Shown: positions 8,693-17,306 of the stretch, one piece after another | Numbering within the stretch: position 1 is the stretch's first letter | How the letters are laid out: each line of letters starts with the position of its first letter | From: Caldovatus aquaticus | GTDB taxonomy: Bacteria; Pseudomonadota; Alphaproteobacteria; Acetobacterales; Acetobacteraceae | DNA: 64,000 nucleotides | Direction of reading: 5' to 3' | Assembly: GCF_019458025.1 (NCBI RefSeq) | Contig: NZ_JAHZUY010000001.1 | Coordinates: 124,001 to 188,000, forward strand | The notes under the pieces: generated by a model | The model's input: the letters and a program-made list of their open reading frames with translations, nothing else | What the model was told of the DNA's origin: nothing | The model's database searches: none | Program-made: the position numbers and the translations under genes

Positions 8693-9595
8693 TCAGCTTT
8701 CCTGATGCGACGGCGCGTCGCGCGCCACCCCGGCCAGGCGCTCCAGCACCGCGCACACCGCCGCCGTGTCCTGCGGCCCGAGGCCCTGCGCCATCGCCGC
8801 GGCGTAGACCGGCTGGGTGGCGCTGAACAGGGGCACCGGGCAGCCCAGCTCGGCCGCGAAGGCGCCGATCACCGCCATGTCCTTCTGCCAGGTGGAGACG
8901 CGCATGGTCGGCGGCTCGTAGCGCCCCTCCGCCATCAGCGGCGCGCGCAGCTCGAACACCCGCGAGGTGGCGGCGCCGGAGCCGATCAGCGCGACGAGCC
9001 GGCGCGGGTCGAGCCCCGCCTTCATGCCGAGCACCATCGCCTCGGCCGAGGCGACGTTGTGGATCGCCACCAGCAGGTTGGCGACGAACTTCATCTTGCT
9101 GCCGTTGCCGTAGGCGCCGAGGTCGTGCACCTCGCGCCCGAAGTCGAGGAACAGGGGCCGCAGCGCCGCGATCGTCGCCGCGTCGCCGCTGGCGTAGATC
9201 ACCAGGTCGCGCGCCTGCGCCTGCGCGCCGGTGCCGCTGAGCGGGCAGTCGAGCGCGACGTGCCCGGCGGCGGCGAGCGCGCGCTCCGCCGCCAGCTTGT
9301 CCGCGAGCGCGAGGGTGCTGGTCTCCACCACCACGCGCCGCGGCAGGCCGGCGCCGGAGAGCGCCGCCACGGTCGCGGCCAGCGCCTCGCCGCTGGGGAG
9401 GCTGGTGATGAGGACCGGCGCCTCGCGCGCGAGGGCGACCGCGTCGGCGGCGGTCTCCACGCCCGCGGCGGCCAGCTCGGCGCGGCGCTCGGGTGCGATG
9501 TCGAAGCCCAGCACGCGCCAGCCCGCCGCCCGCAGGTTGCGCGCCATCGCCCCGCCCATGATGCCGAGCCCGATCACGCCCACCACGCCCTTCAT
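8693..9595 (-). CDS. NAD(P)-dependent beta-hydroxyacid dehydrogenase (3-hydroxyisobutyrate dehydrogenase family)
   Basis: The product has 300 residues. It shows the N-terminal Rossmann motif VIGLGIMGGAMARNLRAAG, the substrate-loop serine motif DCPLSGTGAQAQARD, and the catalytic lysine in GNGSKMKFVANL. Family members oxidise 3-hydroxyacids or reduce tartronate semialdehyde or succinic semialdehyde. The start ATG at 9593-9595 is the first that gives the Rossmann fold directly; the frame is open far upstream in non-coding sequence. It is divergent from a second member of the same family at 9731, and the two differ substantially. Confidence 0.88.
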   Translation of the reverse strand: MKGVVGVIGLGIMGGAMARNLRAAGWRVLGFDIAPERRAELAAAGVETAADAVALAREAPVLITSLPSGEALAATVAALSGAGLPRRVVVETSTLALADKLAAERALAAAGHVALDCPLSGTGAQAQARDLVIYASGDAATIAALRPLFLDFGREVHDLGAYGNGSKMKFVANLLVAIHNVASAEAMVLGMKAGLDPRRLVALIGSGAATSRVFELRAPLMAEGRYEPPTMRVSTWQKDMAVIGAFAAELGCPVPLFSATQPVYAAAMAQGLGPQDTAAVCAVLERLAGVARDAPSHQES

Positions 9596-9730
9596 CGCGT
9601 TCTCTCCTCCGCGTCCTTCTTGCGCGAGTGTGGCGCGGCGCGCGCGCGCCGTGAACCGCGCACGGGGGGCCTTGGCAGCGGCCGGGATCGTGCTACCGAG
9701 ACGGGAGCAAGGTCGGGGGGAACGCAGGGC

Positions 9731-10621
9731 ATGGCACGCATCGGCATCGCCGGTCTCGGCCGCATGGGCAGCGCGATCGGCGCGCGGCTGCTCGAGCTCG
9801 GCCACGAGCTCACCGTCTGGAACCGCACGCCGGAGAAGGCGCGCCCGCTCGCGGAGGCCGGCGCGGCGGTGGCGCCGACGCCGGCGGCGCTGGCCGGACG
9901 GGCGGAGGCGATCATCACCATCCTGACCGACGCCGCGGCCATCGAGTCCGTCTATGGCGGCGCGGAGGGGCTGCTCGCCGCCGATCTCTCCGGCAGGCTG
10001 GTGATCGAGATGAGCACCGTGCGGCCGGAGACCGAGGTCGCGCTGGCCGGGCGCGTGCGCGCCCGCGGCGGCGCCTTCGTCGAGTGCCCGGTCGGCGGCA
10101 CCACCGGGCCGGCGCGGCAGGGCAAGCTGCTCGGCCTCGCCGGCGGCGAGGCGGCGGACGTCGCCCGGGCGCGGCCGCTGCTCGAGCAGATGTGCCGGCG
10201 CGTCGAGCATGTCGGGCCGGTGGGCGCGGGCGCCAGCATGAAGCTCGCGATCAACCTGCCGCTCCTCGTCTTCTACCAGGCGCTGGGCGAGGCGCTGACC
10301 CTCTGCCGCCATCTCGGCCATGACCCGGCCTGGCTGATGGAGCTGTTCGCCGACACCTCGGGTGGGCCGAACGTGCTCAAGGTGCGCGGCCCCGCCATCG
10401 CCAGGGCGCTGTCCGGCGAGGACCCGCAGCCGCCGAGCTTCGACATCGACTCGATCCGCAAGGACCTGCGCACCATGCTCGCGGAGGCCGAGGCGCGCGG
10501 GGCCGACCTGCCGCTGGTGCGCCGCACGCTGGCGATCTACGACGAGGCGGCCGCCGCGGGCTGGGGCCGGCGCGACGGCGCCGCGCTGCCGTCCTGGTGG
10601 CCGGGCCGCACCGCCCGCTGA
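9731..10621 (+). CDS. NAD(P)-dependent beta-hydroxyacid dehydrogenase (second, divergent copy)
   Basis: This 296-residue protein is of the same superfamily as its divergent neighbour. It has IGIAGLGRMGSAIGARLLELG at the N-terminus (cofactor binding), ECPVGGTTGPARQGK (substrate loop) and GAGASMKLAINL with the catalytic lysine. It starts a plus-strand run with a GlcG/HbpS-like gene (39 bases later) and a PcaD-like hydrolase. A promoter-like GGGATCGTGCTACC lies at 9683-9696, and GGGAG occurs before the ATG. The role of the run is probably 2- or 3-hydroxyacid metabolism (inference). Confidence 0.87.
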   Translation: MARIGIAGLGRMGSAIGARLLELGHELTVWNRTPEKARPLAEAGAAVAPTPAALAGRAEAIITILTDAAAIESVYGGAEGLLAADLSGRLVIEMSTVRPETEVALAGRVRARGGAFVECPVGGTTGPARQGKLLGLAGGEAADVARARPLLEQMCRRVEHVGPVGAGASMKLAINLPLLVFYQALGEALTLCRHLGHDPAWLMELFADTSGGPNVLKVRGPAIARALSGEDPQPPSFDIDSIRKDLRTMLAEAEARGADLPLVRRTLAIYDEAAAAGWGRRDGAALPSWWPGRTAR

Positions 10622-10660
10622 CCATCCCGCGATCCGACCCTTGCGCGACCGGAGGATGCC

Positions 10661-11104
10661 ATGCCCAGCCTCACCCTCGCCCAGGCCAACACGATCATCG
10701 CCGCCGCGCTCGCCAAGGGGCGGGCGCTGAAGCTCGCGCCGCTGACCGTGGTCGTGCTCGACGCCGGCGGGCACCTCGTCGCCGCGCAGCGCGAGGACCG
10801 CTCCGGCATCCTCCGCGTGCAGATCGCGACCGCGAAGGCCTACGGCGCGCTCGGCATGGGCTGCGGCTCGCGCGAGCTGTTCGAGCGGGCGACGAAGACG
10901 CCGGCCTTCATCACCGCCCTCGGCCCGGTCAGCGAGGGGCGCATGATGCCGGTGCCGGGCGGCGTGCTGGTGCTCGACGCGCAGGGCGAGGTGCTGGGCG
11001 CGGTCGGAATCTCCGGCGACGCGTCCGATCGCGACGAGGAGTGCGCGCTGGCCGGCATCGCCGCCGCGGGGCTGAAGGCCGCGACCGGCATCCCGGGCGC
11101 CTGA
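10661..11104 (+). CDS. GlcG/HbpS-family heme- or cofactor-binding protein
   Basis: This 147-residue single-domain protein matches the GlcG/HbpS fold (PF03928). Its landmarks are LTVVVLDAGGHLVAAQRED, ATAKAYGALGMG, PVPGGVLVLDAQGEVLGAVGISGD and DEECALAGI. GlcG-like proteins are often encoded among dehydrogenase and catabolic genes, as in the glycolate locus, and some bind heme; the biochemical role is mostly unclear. It lies between a hydroxyacid dehydrogenase and an alpha/beta hydrolase on the same strand, which supports joint expression. Confidence 0.85.
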   Translation: MPSLTLAQANTIIAAALAKGRALKLAPLTVVVLDAGGHLVAAQREDRSGILRVQIATAKAYGALGMGCGSRELFERATKTPAFITALGPVSEGRMMPVPGGVLVLDAQGEVLGAVGISGDASDRDEECALAGIAAAGLKAATGIPGA

Positions 11105-11167
11105 GCGGCCAGGACGCACGGCGGCCCGGCCGCTGCGCCGAGACGACAGACCGAAGGAGAAGCGCCG

Positions 11168-11965
11168 ATGACCGAGACCTGGGTGCAGGCGAAGGGCGCG
11201 CGGCTCTACGCGCGCGCCGACGGGCGGGAGGACGCGCCCGCGATCCTGCTCTGCAACAGCCTCGCCTCCGACCACACGATGTGGGACGCGCAGGTGCCGC
11301 TGCTTTCCGCCCGCTATCGCGTGCTGCGCTACGACCGGCGCGGGCACGGCCGGAGCGAGGCGCCGGAGGGTCCCTACAGCCTGCCGATGCTGGTCGCGGA
11401 CGCGCTCGCGGTGCTCGACCGCTTCGGCGTGCGGCGTGCCGCCTTCATGGGCCTCTCGCTCGGCGGCATGACCGGCATCGGCCTCTGCCTCGCGCACCCC
11501 GAGCGGGTGGAGCGCCTCGTCTGCTGCGACTGCCGCGCCGACGCGCCGGAGCCCTTCCGCGCGAGCTGGGACGAGCGCATCGCGACGGTGCGCGCGGGCG
11601 GCATGCAGGCCGTGCTGCAGCCGACCATCGAGCGCTGGCTGCGGCCGGCCTTCCGCGAGGCCGACCCGGCGGCGGTGCGGCGCGTCGAGGCGATGATCCT
11701 CGGCACCCCGGTCGCGGGCTACGAGGGCTGCGCGCGGGCGATCCAGGGCCTCGACTACTTCAAGGACCTCGGCCGGATGCGCGTGCCGACGCTGTACGTC
11801 ACCGGCGAGTTCGACGCCGGCGCGCCGCCCGAGGTGATGCGGGCGATGGCGGAGGCGACGCCGGGCGGCCGGCTCGCGGTGGTGCCGGGCTCGCACCACC
11901 TGCCCAACATCGACAACGAGGCGGGCTTCGCCGCGGCGATCGGGGAGTTCCTCGGCCTGCGCTAG
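11168..11965 (+). CDS. Alpha/beta hydrolase, 3-oxoadipate enol-lactonase (PcaD)-like
   Basis: The product has 265 residues. It resembles PcaD lactonases through NSLASDHTMWDAQVPLL near residue 35, YDRRGHGRSEAP, the nucleophile elbow MGLSLGGMTGIGL, an acid in VTGEFDAGAPPE and the histidine in PGSHHLPNID. PcaD hydrolyses 3-oxoadipate enol-lactone in the beta-ketoadipate pathway, but no other pca gene adjoins it except a PcaB/PurB-like lyase some 50 kb away. It may therefore act on another lactone or ester. It is the last gene of a three-gene plus-strand run, and GGAGAAGCGCCG precedes the ATG. Confidence 0.83.
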   Translation: MTETWVQAKGARLYARADGREDAPAILLCNSLASDHTMWDAQVPLLSARYRVLRYDRRGHGRSEAPEGPYSLPMLVADALAVLDRFGVRRAAFMGLSLGGMTGIGLCLAHPERVERLVCCDCRADAPEPFRASWDERIATVRAGGMQAVLQPTIERWLRPAFREADPAAVRRVEAMILGTPVAGYEGCARAIQGLDYFKDLGRMRVPTLYVTGEFDAGAPPEVMRAMAEATPGGRLAVVPGSHHLPNIDNEAGFAAAIGEFLGLR

Positions 11966-12018
11966 GGCCGTTCCCGCCCGGCCGCGCGCGCTCCGCCGGC
12001 GCCGCCCGGCGCCGGCGG

Positions 12019-12053
12019 CGCCGGTTCGCGCCCCGGCCGTCCGCGATCGGTGC
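12019..12053 (+). repeat. Partial copy (E) of the dispersed ~105-bp repeat
   Basis: GCCGGTTCGCGCC...CCGTCCGCGATCGGTGC resembles the 3' half of the full repeat copies at 20961 and 49087. It points forward and abuts the 3' end of the reverse copy at 12055-12159, forming an inverted pair. The match was made by eye and is weaker than for the full copies. Confidence 0.4.
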
Positions 12054-12054
12054 C

Positions 12055-12159
12055 GGGGCGGACCGCGGGCGGCTGCAGAGAGCCGGGAGCGCGAATCCGC
12101 ACGACAGACAACGCGGCGGAGCCGTCGCCGCGCGCGCGGCCGAGCGGAACCGGCGCTAG
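12055..12159 (-). repeat. Dispersed ~105-bp structured repeat, copy C (reverse orientation)
   Basis: Read on the minus strand, this stretch aligns end to end with copies A (20961-21066) and B (49087-49190). It shares TTCCGCTCGGCCGCGCGCG, CGGCTCCG and GCGGATTCGCG, then CCGGCT...AGCCGCCCGCG. It begins at the stop codon of livF and fills most of the gap between the PcaD-like gene and the liv operon. The inner inverted repeat CGGCT/AGCCG is kept. The match was made by eye. Confidence 0.65.
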
Positions 12160-12863
12160 ACCGAGCAGTAGCGCTCCTGGATCGCCTCGTCGGCGAGCAG
12201 CTCGGCGGCCGGGGCGTGGTGCACGACCACGCCCTGGTCCAGCACGTAGGCGCGGTCGGCGAGGCCGAGCGCGAGCTCGACGTTCTGCTCCACCAGCAGG
12301 ATCGTCGTGCCCTCGTCGCGCATGCGCCGGAACATCTCGAACATCTCGTCCACCAGCACCGGCATGATGCCCTCCGACGGCTCGTCGAGCATCACCAGCT
12401 TCGGGCCGGAGATCATGGCGCGGGCGATGGCGAGCATCTGCTGTTCGCCGCCCGAGAGGGTGACCGCGACCTGATCCAGGCGCTCCTTGAGCCGCGGGAA
12501 GGCGGCGGTCGCGCGCTCGATCCGCTCCGCCTCGTGCCGGCGTCCCTCCGGCGAGGCGACCAAGCCGAGGCGCAGGTTGTCGCGCACCGAGAGGCCGGGG
12601 ACGATGCGCCGCTCCTCCGGCACGTAGGCGAGGCCGAGGGCGAAGCGCGCGTGGGCGGGGCGGTGCAGGATCTCCTGGCCCTCGAAGACGACGCGGCCGC
12701 GGCGCTTCTCGATCAGGCCCATGACGGACTTGAGCGTGGTGGTCTTGCCCGCGCCGTTGCGGCCGATCAGGCAGACGATCTCGCCCCGGTTCACCTCGAG
12801 CGAGACGCCCTGCAGGACATGGCTCGGCCCGTACCAGGCGTGCAGATCCTCGATGCGCAGCAT
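12156..12863 (-). CDS. livF: Branched-chain amino acid-type ABC transporter ATPase LivF
   Basis: This 235-residue ATPase has Walker A IGRNGAGKTT, the signature LSGGEQQMLAIARA, Walker B KLVMLDEPSEG and a switch histidine region VEQNVELALGLADRAYVLDQG. The SEG and EQN sequences are typical of LivF. Together with LivG it powers uptake through LivHM at the inner membrane. It is the last gene of the five-gene minus-strand operon starting with the receptor at 16749, and it lies 4 bases after livG. Copy C of the dispersed repeat starts at its stop codon. Confidence 0.93.
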   Translation of the reverse strand: MLRIEDLHAWYGPSHVLQGVSLEVNRGEIVCLIGRNGAGKTTTLKSVMGLIEKRRGRVVFEGQEILHRPAHARFALGLAYVPEERRIVPGLSVRDNLRLGLVASPEGRRHEAERIERATAAFPRLKERLDQVAVTLSGGEQQMLAIARAMISGPKLVMLDEPSEGIMPVLVDEMFEMFRRMRDEGTTILLVEQNVELALGLADRAYVLDQGVVVHHAPAAELLADEAIQERYCSV

Positions 12864-12867
12864 CGCC

Positions 12868-13629
12868 TCAGTGCTCCCGCTGGCCGAGATAGACGCGCCG
12901 GACCGTCTCGTCGCGGCGGATCTCGTCGGGCGTCCCCTCGGCGAGCAGCTCGCCGTGGTGCAGCACCAGCACGCGGTCGCTGATGCCCATCACCAGCTTC
13001 ATCTTGTGCTCGACCAGGATCACCGTGCGCTCGCGGGCAAGGCGGAGGATCAGCTCCATCATCGCCCGCGTCTCCTCCGGGCTCATCCCCGCGGTCGGCT
13101 CGTCGAGCAGCAGCAGGCGCGGCTGGGCGGCGAGCGCCATGCCGATCTCGAGCGCGCGCTGCTCCCCGTGCGCGAGCGCCGAGGCGGCGCGGTCGCGCCG
13201 CGCCCAGAGCCCGACGGTGGCGAGGATCTCGCCCGCCTGCTCGACCAGCCCTGTCATGCGCGCGCGCGGGCGCCAGATGTCGTAGCGGCTGACGCGCGCC
13301 TGGAGCGCGATGCGGACGTTCTCGAGCGCGGAGAGCTCGGGGAATACGTTGGTGATCTGGAAGGACTTGGCGATGCCCATGTGGGCGAAGCGGTGCTGCG
13401 GCAGGCCGGTGATGTCGCGCCCCTCGAACAGCACGCGGCCCTCGCTCGGCGGGAAGGCGCCGGAGAGGATGTTGAAGTAGGTGCTCTTGCCGGCCCCGTT
13501 CGGACCGATGATGGCGGTGAGCGCGCCGGCGCGGAACTCCGCGCTGACGCCCTTCAGCGCCGTGAAGCCGCCGAAGCGCTTGCCGAGGTTCTCCGTGCGC
13601 AGGATGACCTCGCCGCCGCCCGCGCTCAT
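12868..13629 (-). CDS. livG: Branched-chain amino acid-type ABC transporter ATPase LivG
   Basis: This 253-residue ATPase has Walker A IGPNGAGKSTYFNIL, the LivG-type degenerate signature LAHGEQRALEIGMAL, Walker B LLLLDEPTAGMSPEE and the switch VEHKMKLVMGISDRVLVLHHG. The chosen start ATG at 13627-13629 overlaps the livM stop by four bases (ATGA), which indicates translational coupling. It is one of two ATPases of the Liv-type importer encoded here. Confidence 0.93.
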   Translation of the reverse strand: MSAGGGEVILRTENLGKRFGGFTALKGVSAEFRAGALTAIIGPNGAGKSTYFNILSGAFPPSEGRVLFEGRDITGLPQHRFAHMGIAKSFQITNVFPELSALENVRIALQARVSRYDIWRPRARMTGLVEQAGEILATVGLWARRDRAASALAHGEQRALEIGMALAAQPRLLLLDEPTAGMSPEETRAMMELILRLARERTVILVEHKMKLVMGISDRVLVLHHGELLAEGTPDEIRRDETVRRVYLGQREH

Positions 13630-14615
13630 CGCCCGCCTCCCGCGGCCCAGTGCAGGATCGAGCCCCAGATCCCGCGCGGGAAGAACAGCACGCAGAGCAC
13701 GAACACCGCCCCGACCACGAGCTGCCAGTGCACGGTCCAGACCGAGACGATGCTCTCCAGCAGCAGGAACACCGCCGCGCCGACGAAGGGGCCGAAGAAG
13801 GTGCCCATGCCGCCGAGCAGGCACATCATCACGGCGAGGCCCGAGGTCTCGATCGCCATGGACTCGATCGGCACGATCGAGAGGTGCAGCGCGTTCAGCG
13901 CCCCGGCGAGCCCGCAGAAGGCCCCGGACAGGACGAAGGCGAGCAGGCGCGTGCGCGTCACGTCGTAGCCGCAGGCCCGCGCCCGCGCCTCGTTCTCCCG
14001 CACCGCCTCGATCACCGCGCCGAAGGGCGAGGCGAGGATGCGCGAGAGCAGCCACAGCGCGAGGACGACGAAGGCGGCCACCACGTAGTAGCGCGTCCGC
14101 GGGTCGAGGAAGTCGAGCGTGGCGGGGCCGAGCGCGATCGCCTTCAGGTCCACCCCGCGCAGCCCGTTCTCGCCCCCGGTCCAGTCGGACGCCTGGTAGA
14201 AGATGTAGTAGAAGCACTGCGCCAGCGCGAGCGTCACCATCGAGAAGTAGATGCCGCGCGTGCGCACCGCGAGCGCGCCGACGATCGCCGCGATGGCGAC
14301 GGCGCCGGCGATGCCGGCCGGGATCGCCACCCACCATGGCGCGCCGAAGTGCACGATGGCGATGCCGCAGAGATAGGCGCCGCCTCCGAACAGCGCCGCA
14401 TGGCCGAAGGAGAGCAGGCCGAGGTAGCCGAACATCAGGTTGAAGCCGAGGGCGTAGAGCCCGTGGATCAGGATGTTCACCGCCAGCGCCTCGAACGGCG
14501 CGACCAGCGGGAAGACGGCAAGGAACGCCGCCGCGGCGAGCACGCGGTGACGCTCCAGCGCCCCGCTCAGGGCGGCGCGGGGGGCGGCGGGCTCGGCAGT
14601 CGTCGCGTGGGCCAT
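13626..14615 (-). CDS. livM: Branched-chain amino acid-type ABC transporter permease LivM
   Basis: The product is a 329-residue polytopic membrane protein with the family-typical segment ALGFNLMFGYLGLLSFGHAALFGGGAY near residue 60 and the cytoplasmic EAA-like loop VIEAVRENEARARACGYDV that contacts the ATPases. About eight to nine membrane segments are apparent. It lies 7 bases after livH and overlaps livG. The imported substrate may be an amino acid, amide, urea or aromatic acid; Liv-type systems are diverse in this group. Confidence 0.92.
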   Translation of the reverse strand: MAHATTAEPAAPRAALSGALERHRVLAAAAFLAVFPLVAPFEALAVNILIHGLYALGFNLMFGYLGLLSFGHAALFGGGAYLCGIAIVHFGAPWWVAIPAGIAGAVAIAAIVGALAVRTRGIYFSMVTLALAQCFYYIFYQASDWTGGENGLRGVDLKAIALGPATLDFLDPRTRYYVVAAFVVLALWLLSRILASPFGAVIEAVRENEARARACGYDVTRTRLLAFVLSGAFCGLAGALNALHLSIVPIESMAIETSGLAVMMCLLGGMGTFFGPFVGAAVFLLLESIVSVWTVHWQLVVGAVFVLCVLFFPRGIWGSILHWAAGGGR

Positions 14616-14622
14616 CGTCGGC

Positions 14623-15507
14623 TCAGCTCAGCAGGCCGGGGCGGCCGAACAGGCCCTGCGGCCGCACCAGCAGCACCACGGCCATCAGCGCGAAGATCGA
14701 GACCTTGGCCATCTCCGGCACGAACAGAGAGGTCAGCGCCACCGTCACCCCCACCAGCAGCCCCGCCACCACCGCGCCGAGCAGCGACCCCATGCCGCCC
14801 ACCACGGTGACGACGAAGGCCTCCGCCAGCACCGGCCCGCCCATCTCTGGGCTCACGCCCTGCAGCGGCGCCGCCAGCAGTCCCGCGAGCCCGGCGATGC
14901 CGGTGCCGAGGCCGAACACCAGGAGCCAGACGCGCGAGACGTCCACGCCGAGCACGCGCACGATCTGCGGATCGCGCGCGCCGGCGCGGATGATCAGGCC
15001 GTAGCGCGTGCGCTCGAGGAACAGCCAGAGGCCGAGCAGGATCGCCGCGGTGGCGCCGATGACGAACAGCCGGTAGGTCGGGAAGAAGCCGATGCCGATG
15101 TCGGTCGCCCCCTGCAGCGACTCCGGCGTGTCGAAGGGCAGGCCGAGCGTGCCGAAGGCGATGCGGATGCCCTCCACCATCATGTAGGCGAGGCCGAAGG
15201 TGAGCAGCAGCGGGTAGTCTATGCCGCGCCCATAGAGCGGGCGGATCAGGAAGCGCTCGACCAGCAGGCCGAAGGCGCCGACGATCAGCGGCACGGCGAT
15301 GAGGCTCGCCCAGAAGCTCGCCCCGCGCGCGGCGAGGAACACGCCCGCATAGGCGCCGAACATGAAGAAGGCGCCGTGCGCGAAGTTCACCACCGTGAGC
15401 ATGCCGAAGATCAGCGACAGGCCGATCGCCAGCAGCACGTAGATGGCCCCCAGCGCCACGCCCGCAAAGAGCTGCAGCGCCAGCAGGTCGAAACCGAGCG
15501 TTCCCAC
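14623..15507 (-). CDS. livH: Branched-chain amino acid-type ABC transporter permease LivH
   Basis: This 294-residue permease carries LGAIYVLLAIGLSLIFGMLTVVNFAHGAFFMFGAY, the hallmark LivH N-terminal region, and the coupling-loop sequence LIIRAGARDPQIVRVLGVDV. It forms the translocation path with LivM. The start is GTG at 15505-15507; no closer ATG fits the family N-terminus. It follows the receptor gene by 9 bases in the same operon. Confidence 0.92.
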   Translation of the reverse strand: MGTLGFDLLALQLFAGVALGAIYVLLAIGLSLIFGMLTVVNFAHGAFFMFGAYAGVFLAARGASFWASLIAVPLIVGAFGLLVERFLIRPLYGRGIDYPLLLTFGLAYMMVEGIRIAFGTLGLPFDTPESLQGATDIGIGFFPTYRLFVIGATAAILLGLWLFLERTRYGLIIRAGARDPQIVRVLGVDVSRVWLLVFGLGTGIAGLAGLLAAPLQGVSPEMGGPVLAEAFVVTVVGGMGSLLGAVVAGLLVGVTVALTSLFVPEMAKVSIFALMAVVLLVRPQGLFGRPGLLS

Positions 15508-15516
15508 CCGCGTCGC

Positions 15517-16749
15517 TCAGCCGGCGTGGCCGAGCTCGGCGCAGGTGCGCAGGTTGGCCTCGTTCGGCTCCTCGATGTGGACGATGTTGAACACGTCGTT
15601 CTCGTCCTTCATGTCGCGCGACTTCGATTCGACGATCAGCACCGACTGCACCGACTGGTGGTCGCAGCGGCGGTAGTACTGCGGCCCCTTGTAGTAGTCG
15701 TAGCGCAGGCTGCGCATCGCCTCGATCACCTTGTCGGTGTCGGTCGAGCCTGCCAGACGGCACGCCTCCAGCAGCGTGCGCACGCCGCCGTAGCCGAGCG
15801 CGCCGTAGTCGGTCGGCACCGCGCCGTTGTGCATGCGGCGGAACTTGTCGTTGAACGCCTTGGCCGAGGGCACCGTGTCCTCCAGGCGCCAGTAGTAGGA
15901 GGTGCCGCCGACCACCCCCTCGAAGGCCTGCGGCCCGGCGGCGACGCGGGCGCTGTAGAGGAGGACGGGCGCGACGATCTTCATGCTGCGCTTGAGCCCG
16001 AAGTCGGTCGCCTGGCGCATGGTGATCTGCTGGTCGCGGCCGAAGTTGATCGCGATCAGCAGGTCCGGCCGCAGCGCCTGGATGCGCGGCAGCAGCGTCG
16101 AGAAGTCGGTCTGCCCGATCGGGTGGCGGATGTCCGCGAGCACCTGGATGCCGAGCGGCGCGCCGGCGCGCTGGAAGCCGCGCACCATCTCGTGCCCGTA
16201 GGCGTAGTCGGCGGTGAGGAACACCACCCGCTTGCCGAAGCGGGAGAAGACGTAGCGCCCGACCGCGCCTGCGGTCATGTGCGGGTTGAGCGCCTCGTGG
16301 AAGGTGTAGGGCGACCAGTCGGAGGCCTCGTTGATCGCGTCCGACTGGCTGATCGAGTTGAAGATCACCCGCCGCGCCTTGGTGACGTTGTTGACCGCGA
16401 GCTGCACCGAGGCGGAGAGCGAGCCGACGATGAAGTTCACCCGCTCGCGCTCGATCAGCTCCAGGGTGCGGGTCGCGGCCTCGCCCGGGTTGAGGCGGTC
16501 GTCGCGCGGCAGCAGCTCGGCCCGGCGGCCGTTCAGACCGCCCGACTCGTTGAACTCGGCGATCGCCACCTCGGCGGCGCGCACCTGGTTCTGCGCCTCG
16601 GTGGCGTAGGGCCCGGTGAGCGGCACCGGGAAGCCGACGCGGATCGGCCCCTCCTGCGCACGGAGGACATTGATCCGGAAGGGCGAGGCGGCCAGGGCGG
16701 CGCCGGCGGCGGCCGCGGCGAGGGCACGGCGGCGGGTGGTGGCGGTCAT
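15517..16749 (-). CDS. Liv-type ABC transporter periplasmic substrate-binding protein
   Basis: This 410-residue receptor has an N-terminal twin-arginine-like leader (TTRRRALAAAAAGAALAAS) and a mature domain starting IRVGFPVPLTGPYATEAQN, typical of the Leu/Ile/Val-binding family. FNESGGLNGRRAELL and ADYAYGHEMVRGFQRAG match the fold. It is the first gene of the livHMGF operon, so it is the cognate receptor. It resembles the orphan receptor at 5481 in several segments, for example YGHEM, so the two may recognise related ligands. The start ATG at 16747-16749 is preferred over an upstream start that adds only eight residues. Confidence 0.9.
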   Translation of the reverse strand: MTATTRRRALAAAAAGAALAASPFRINVLRAQEGPIRVGFPVPLTGPYATEAQNQVRAAEVAIAEFNESGGLNGRRAELLPRDDRLNPGEAATRTLELIERERVNFIVGSLSASVQLAVNNVTKARRVIFNSISQSDAINEASDWSPYTFHEALNPHMTAGAVGRYVFSRFGKRVVFLTADYAYGHEMVRGFQRAGAPLGIQVLADIRHPIGQTDFSTLLPRIQALRPDLLIAINFGRDQQITMRQATDFGLKRSMKIVAPVLLYSARVAAGPQAFEGVVGGTSYYWRLEDTVPSAKAFNDKFRRMHNGAVPTDYGALGYGGVRTLLEACRLAGSTDTDKVIEAMRSLRYDYYKGPQYYRRCDHQSVQSVLIVESKSRDMKDENDVFNIVHIEEPNEANLRTCAELGHAG

Positions 16750-16862
16750 GGACGATCTCCCTGCGCGTTGCATCTTTCGTGGGCGCGGACGATAATTTGA
16801 CGGGCTCGCGAGCGCAACGGGGGCTCGCGCATTCGGCCCGCAAAACGAAGGAGCACGAGATC

Positions 16863-17273
16863 ATGCCGCTCGGCCGGCTCGACCACTACTCGATCCGCAC
16901 CACGCGGCTGGAGGAGACCCGCCGCTTCTACGTGGACGTGCTCGGCCTCGAGGTCGGGCCGCGGCCGGAGTTCCGCTTCCCCGGCGTATGGCTCTACAAC
17001 GGCGGCATCGCCGTGGTGCACGTGGTCGGCATCGACCCGAACGACCCCCAGGGGCTGATCGAGTACCTCGGCGAGAAGGGGATGGCGGCCGAGCCGGGCA
17101 CCGGCACCATCGACCACGTCGCCTTCGTCGCCGAGGACGTGGAAGGCATGCGCGCCCGCTTCCGCGCCGCCGGCGTGCCGTTCCGCGAGCGCACCGTGCC
17201 CGGCCTGAACCTGCACCAGATGTTCCTCGAGGACCCGAACGGGGTGACGATCGAGCTCAACTTCCCGACCTGA
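16863..17273 (+). CDS. VOC-superfamily (glyoxalase/dioxygenase-like) protein
   Basis: This 136-residue single VOC module has the pattern LDHYSIRTTRLEETRRFYVDVLG at the N-terminus, TIDHVAFVAEDVEGMRARF in the middle and FLEDPNGVTIELNF at the end. The histidines of LDH and IDH and the glutamate of IELNF are the usual metal ligands. The function could be lyase, epimerase or dioxygenase. A TTGACG box at 16797-16802 lies upstream, between this gene and the divergent liv receptor gene. Confidence 0.87.
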   Translation: MPLGRLDHYSIRTTRLEETRRFYVDVLGLEVGPRPEFRFPGVWLYNGGIAVVHVVGIDPNDPQGLIEYLGEKGMAAEPGTGTIDHVAFVAEDVEGMRARFRAAGVPFRERTVPGLNLHQMFLEDPNGVTIELNFPT

Positions 17274-17276
17274 GGG

Positions 17277-17295
17277 CCGCGCCCGGCCCGCGCGG
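17277..17295. terminator. GC hairpin between convergent VOC and cupin genes
   Basis: CCGCGC at 17277-17282 pairs with GCGCGG at 17290-17295 across a 7-base loop. It lies just after the VOC stop and before the convergent cupin stop. There is no T tract. Confidence 0.35.
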
Positions 17296-17306
17296 GGCAG
17301 GCGGCG

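Noticed and set aside
12156-16749. Urea or amide ABC importer (Urt-type)
   Set aside because: The permease and receptor features fit the broad Liv family, and no urease or amidase genes adjoin it, so only the general call is supported.
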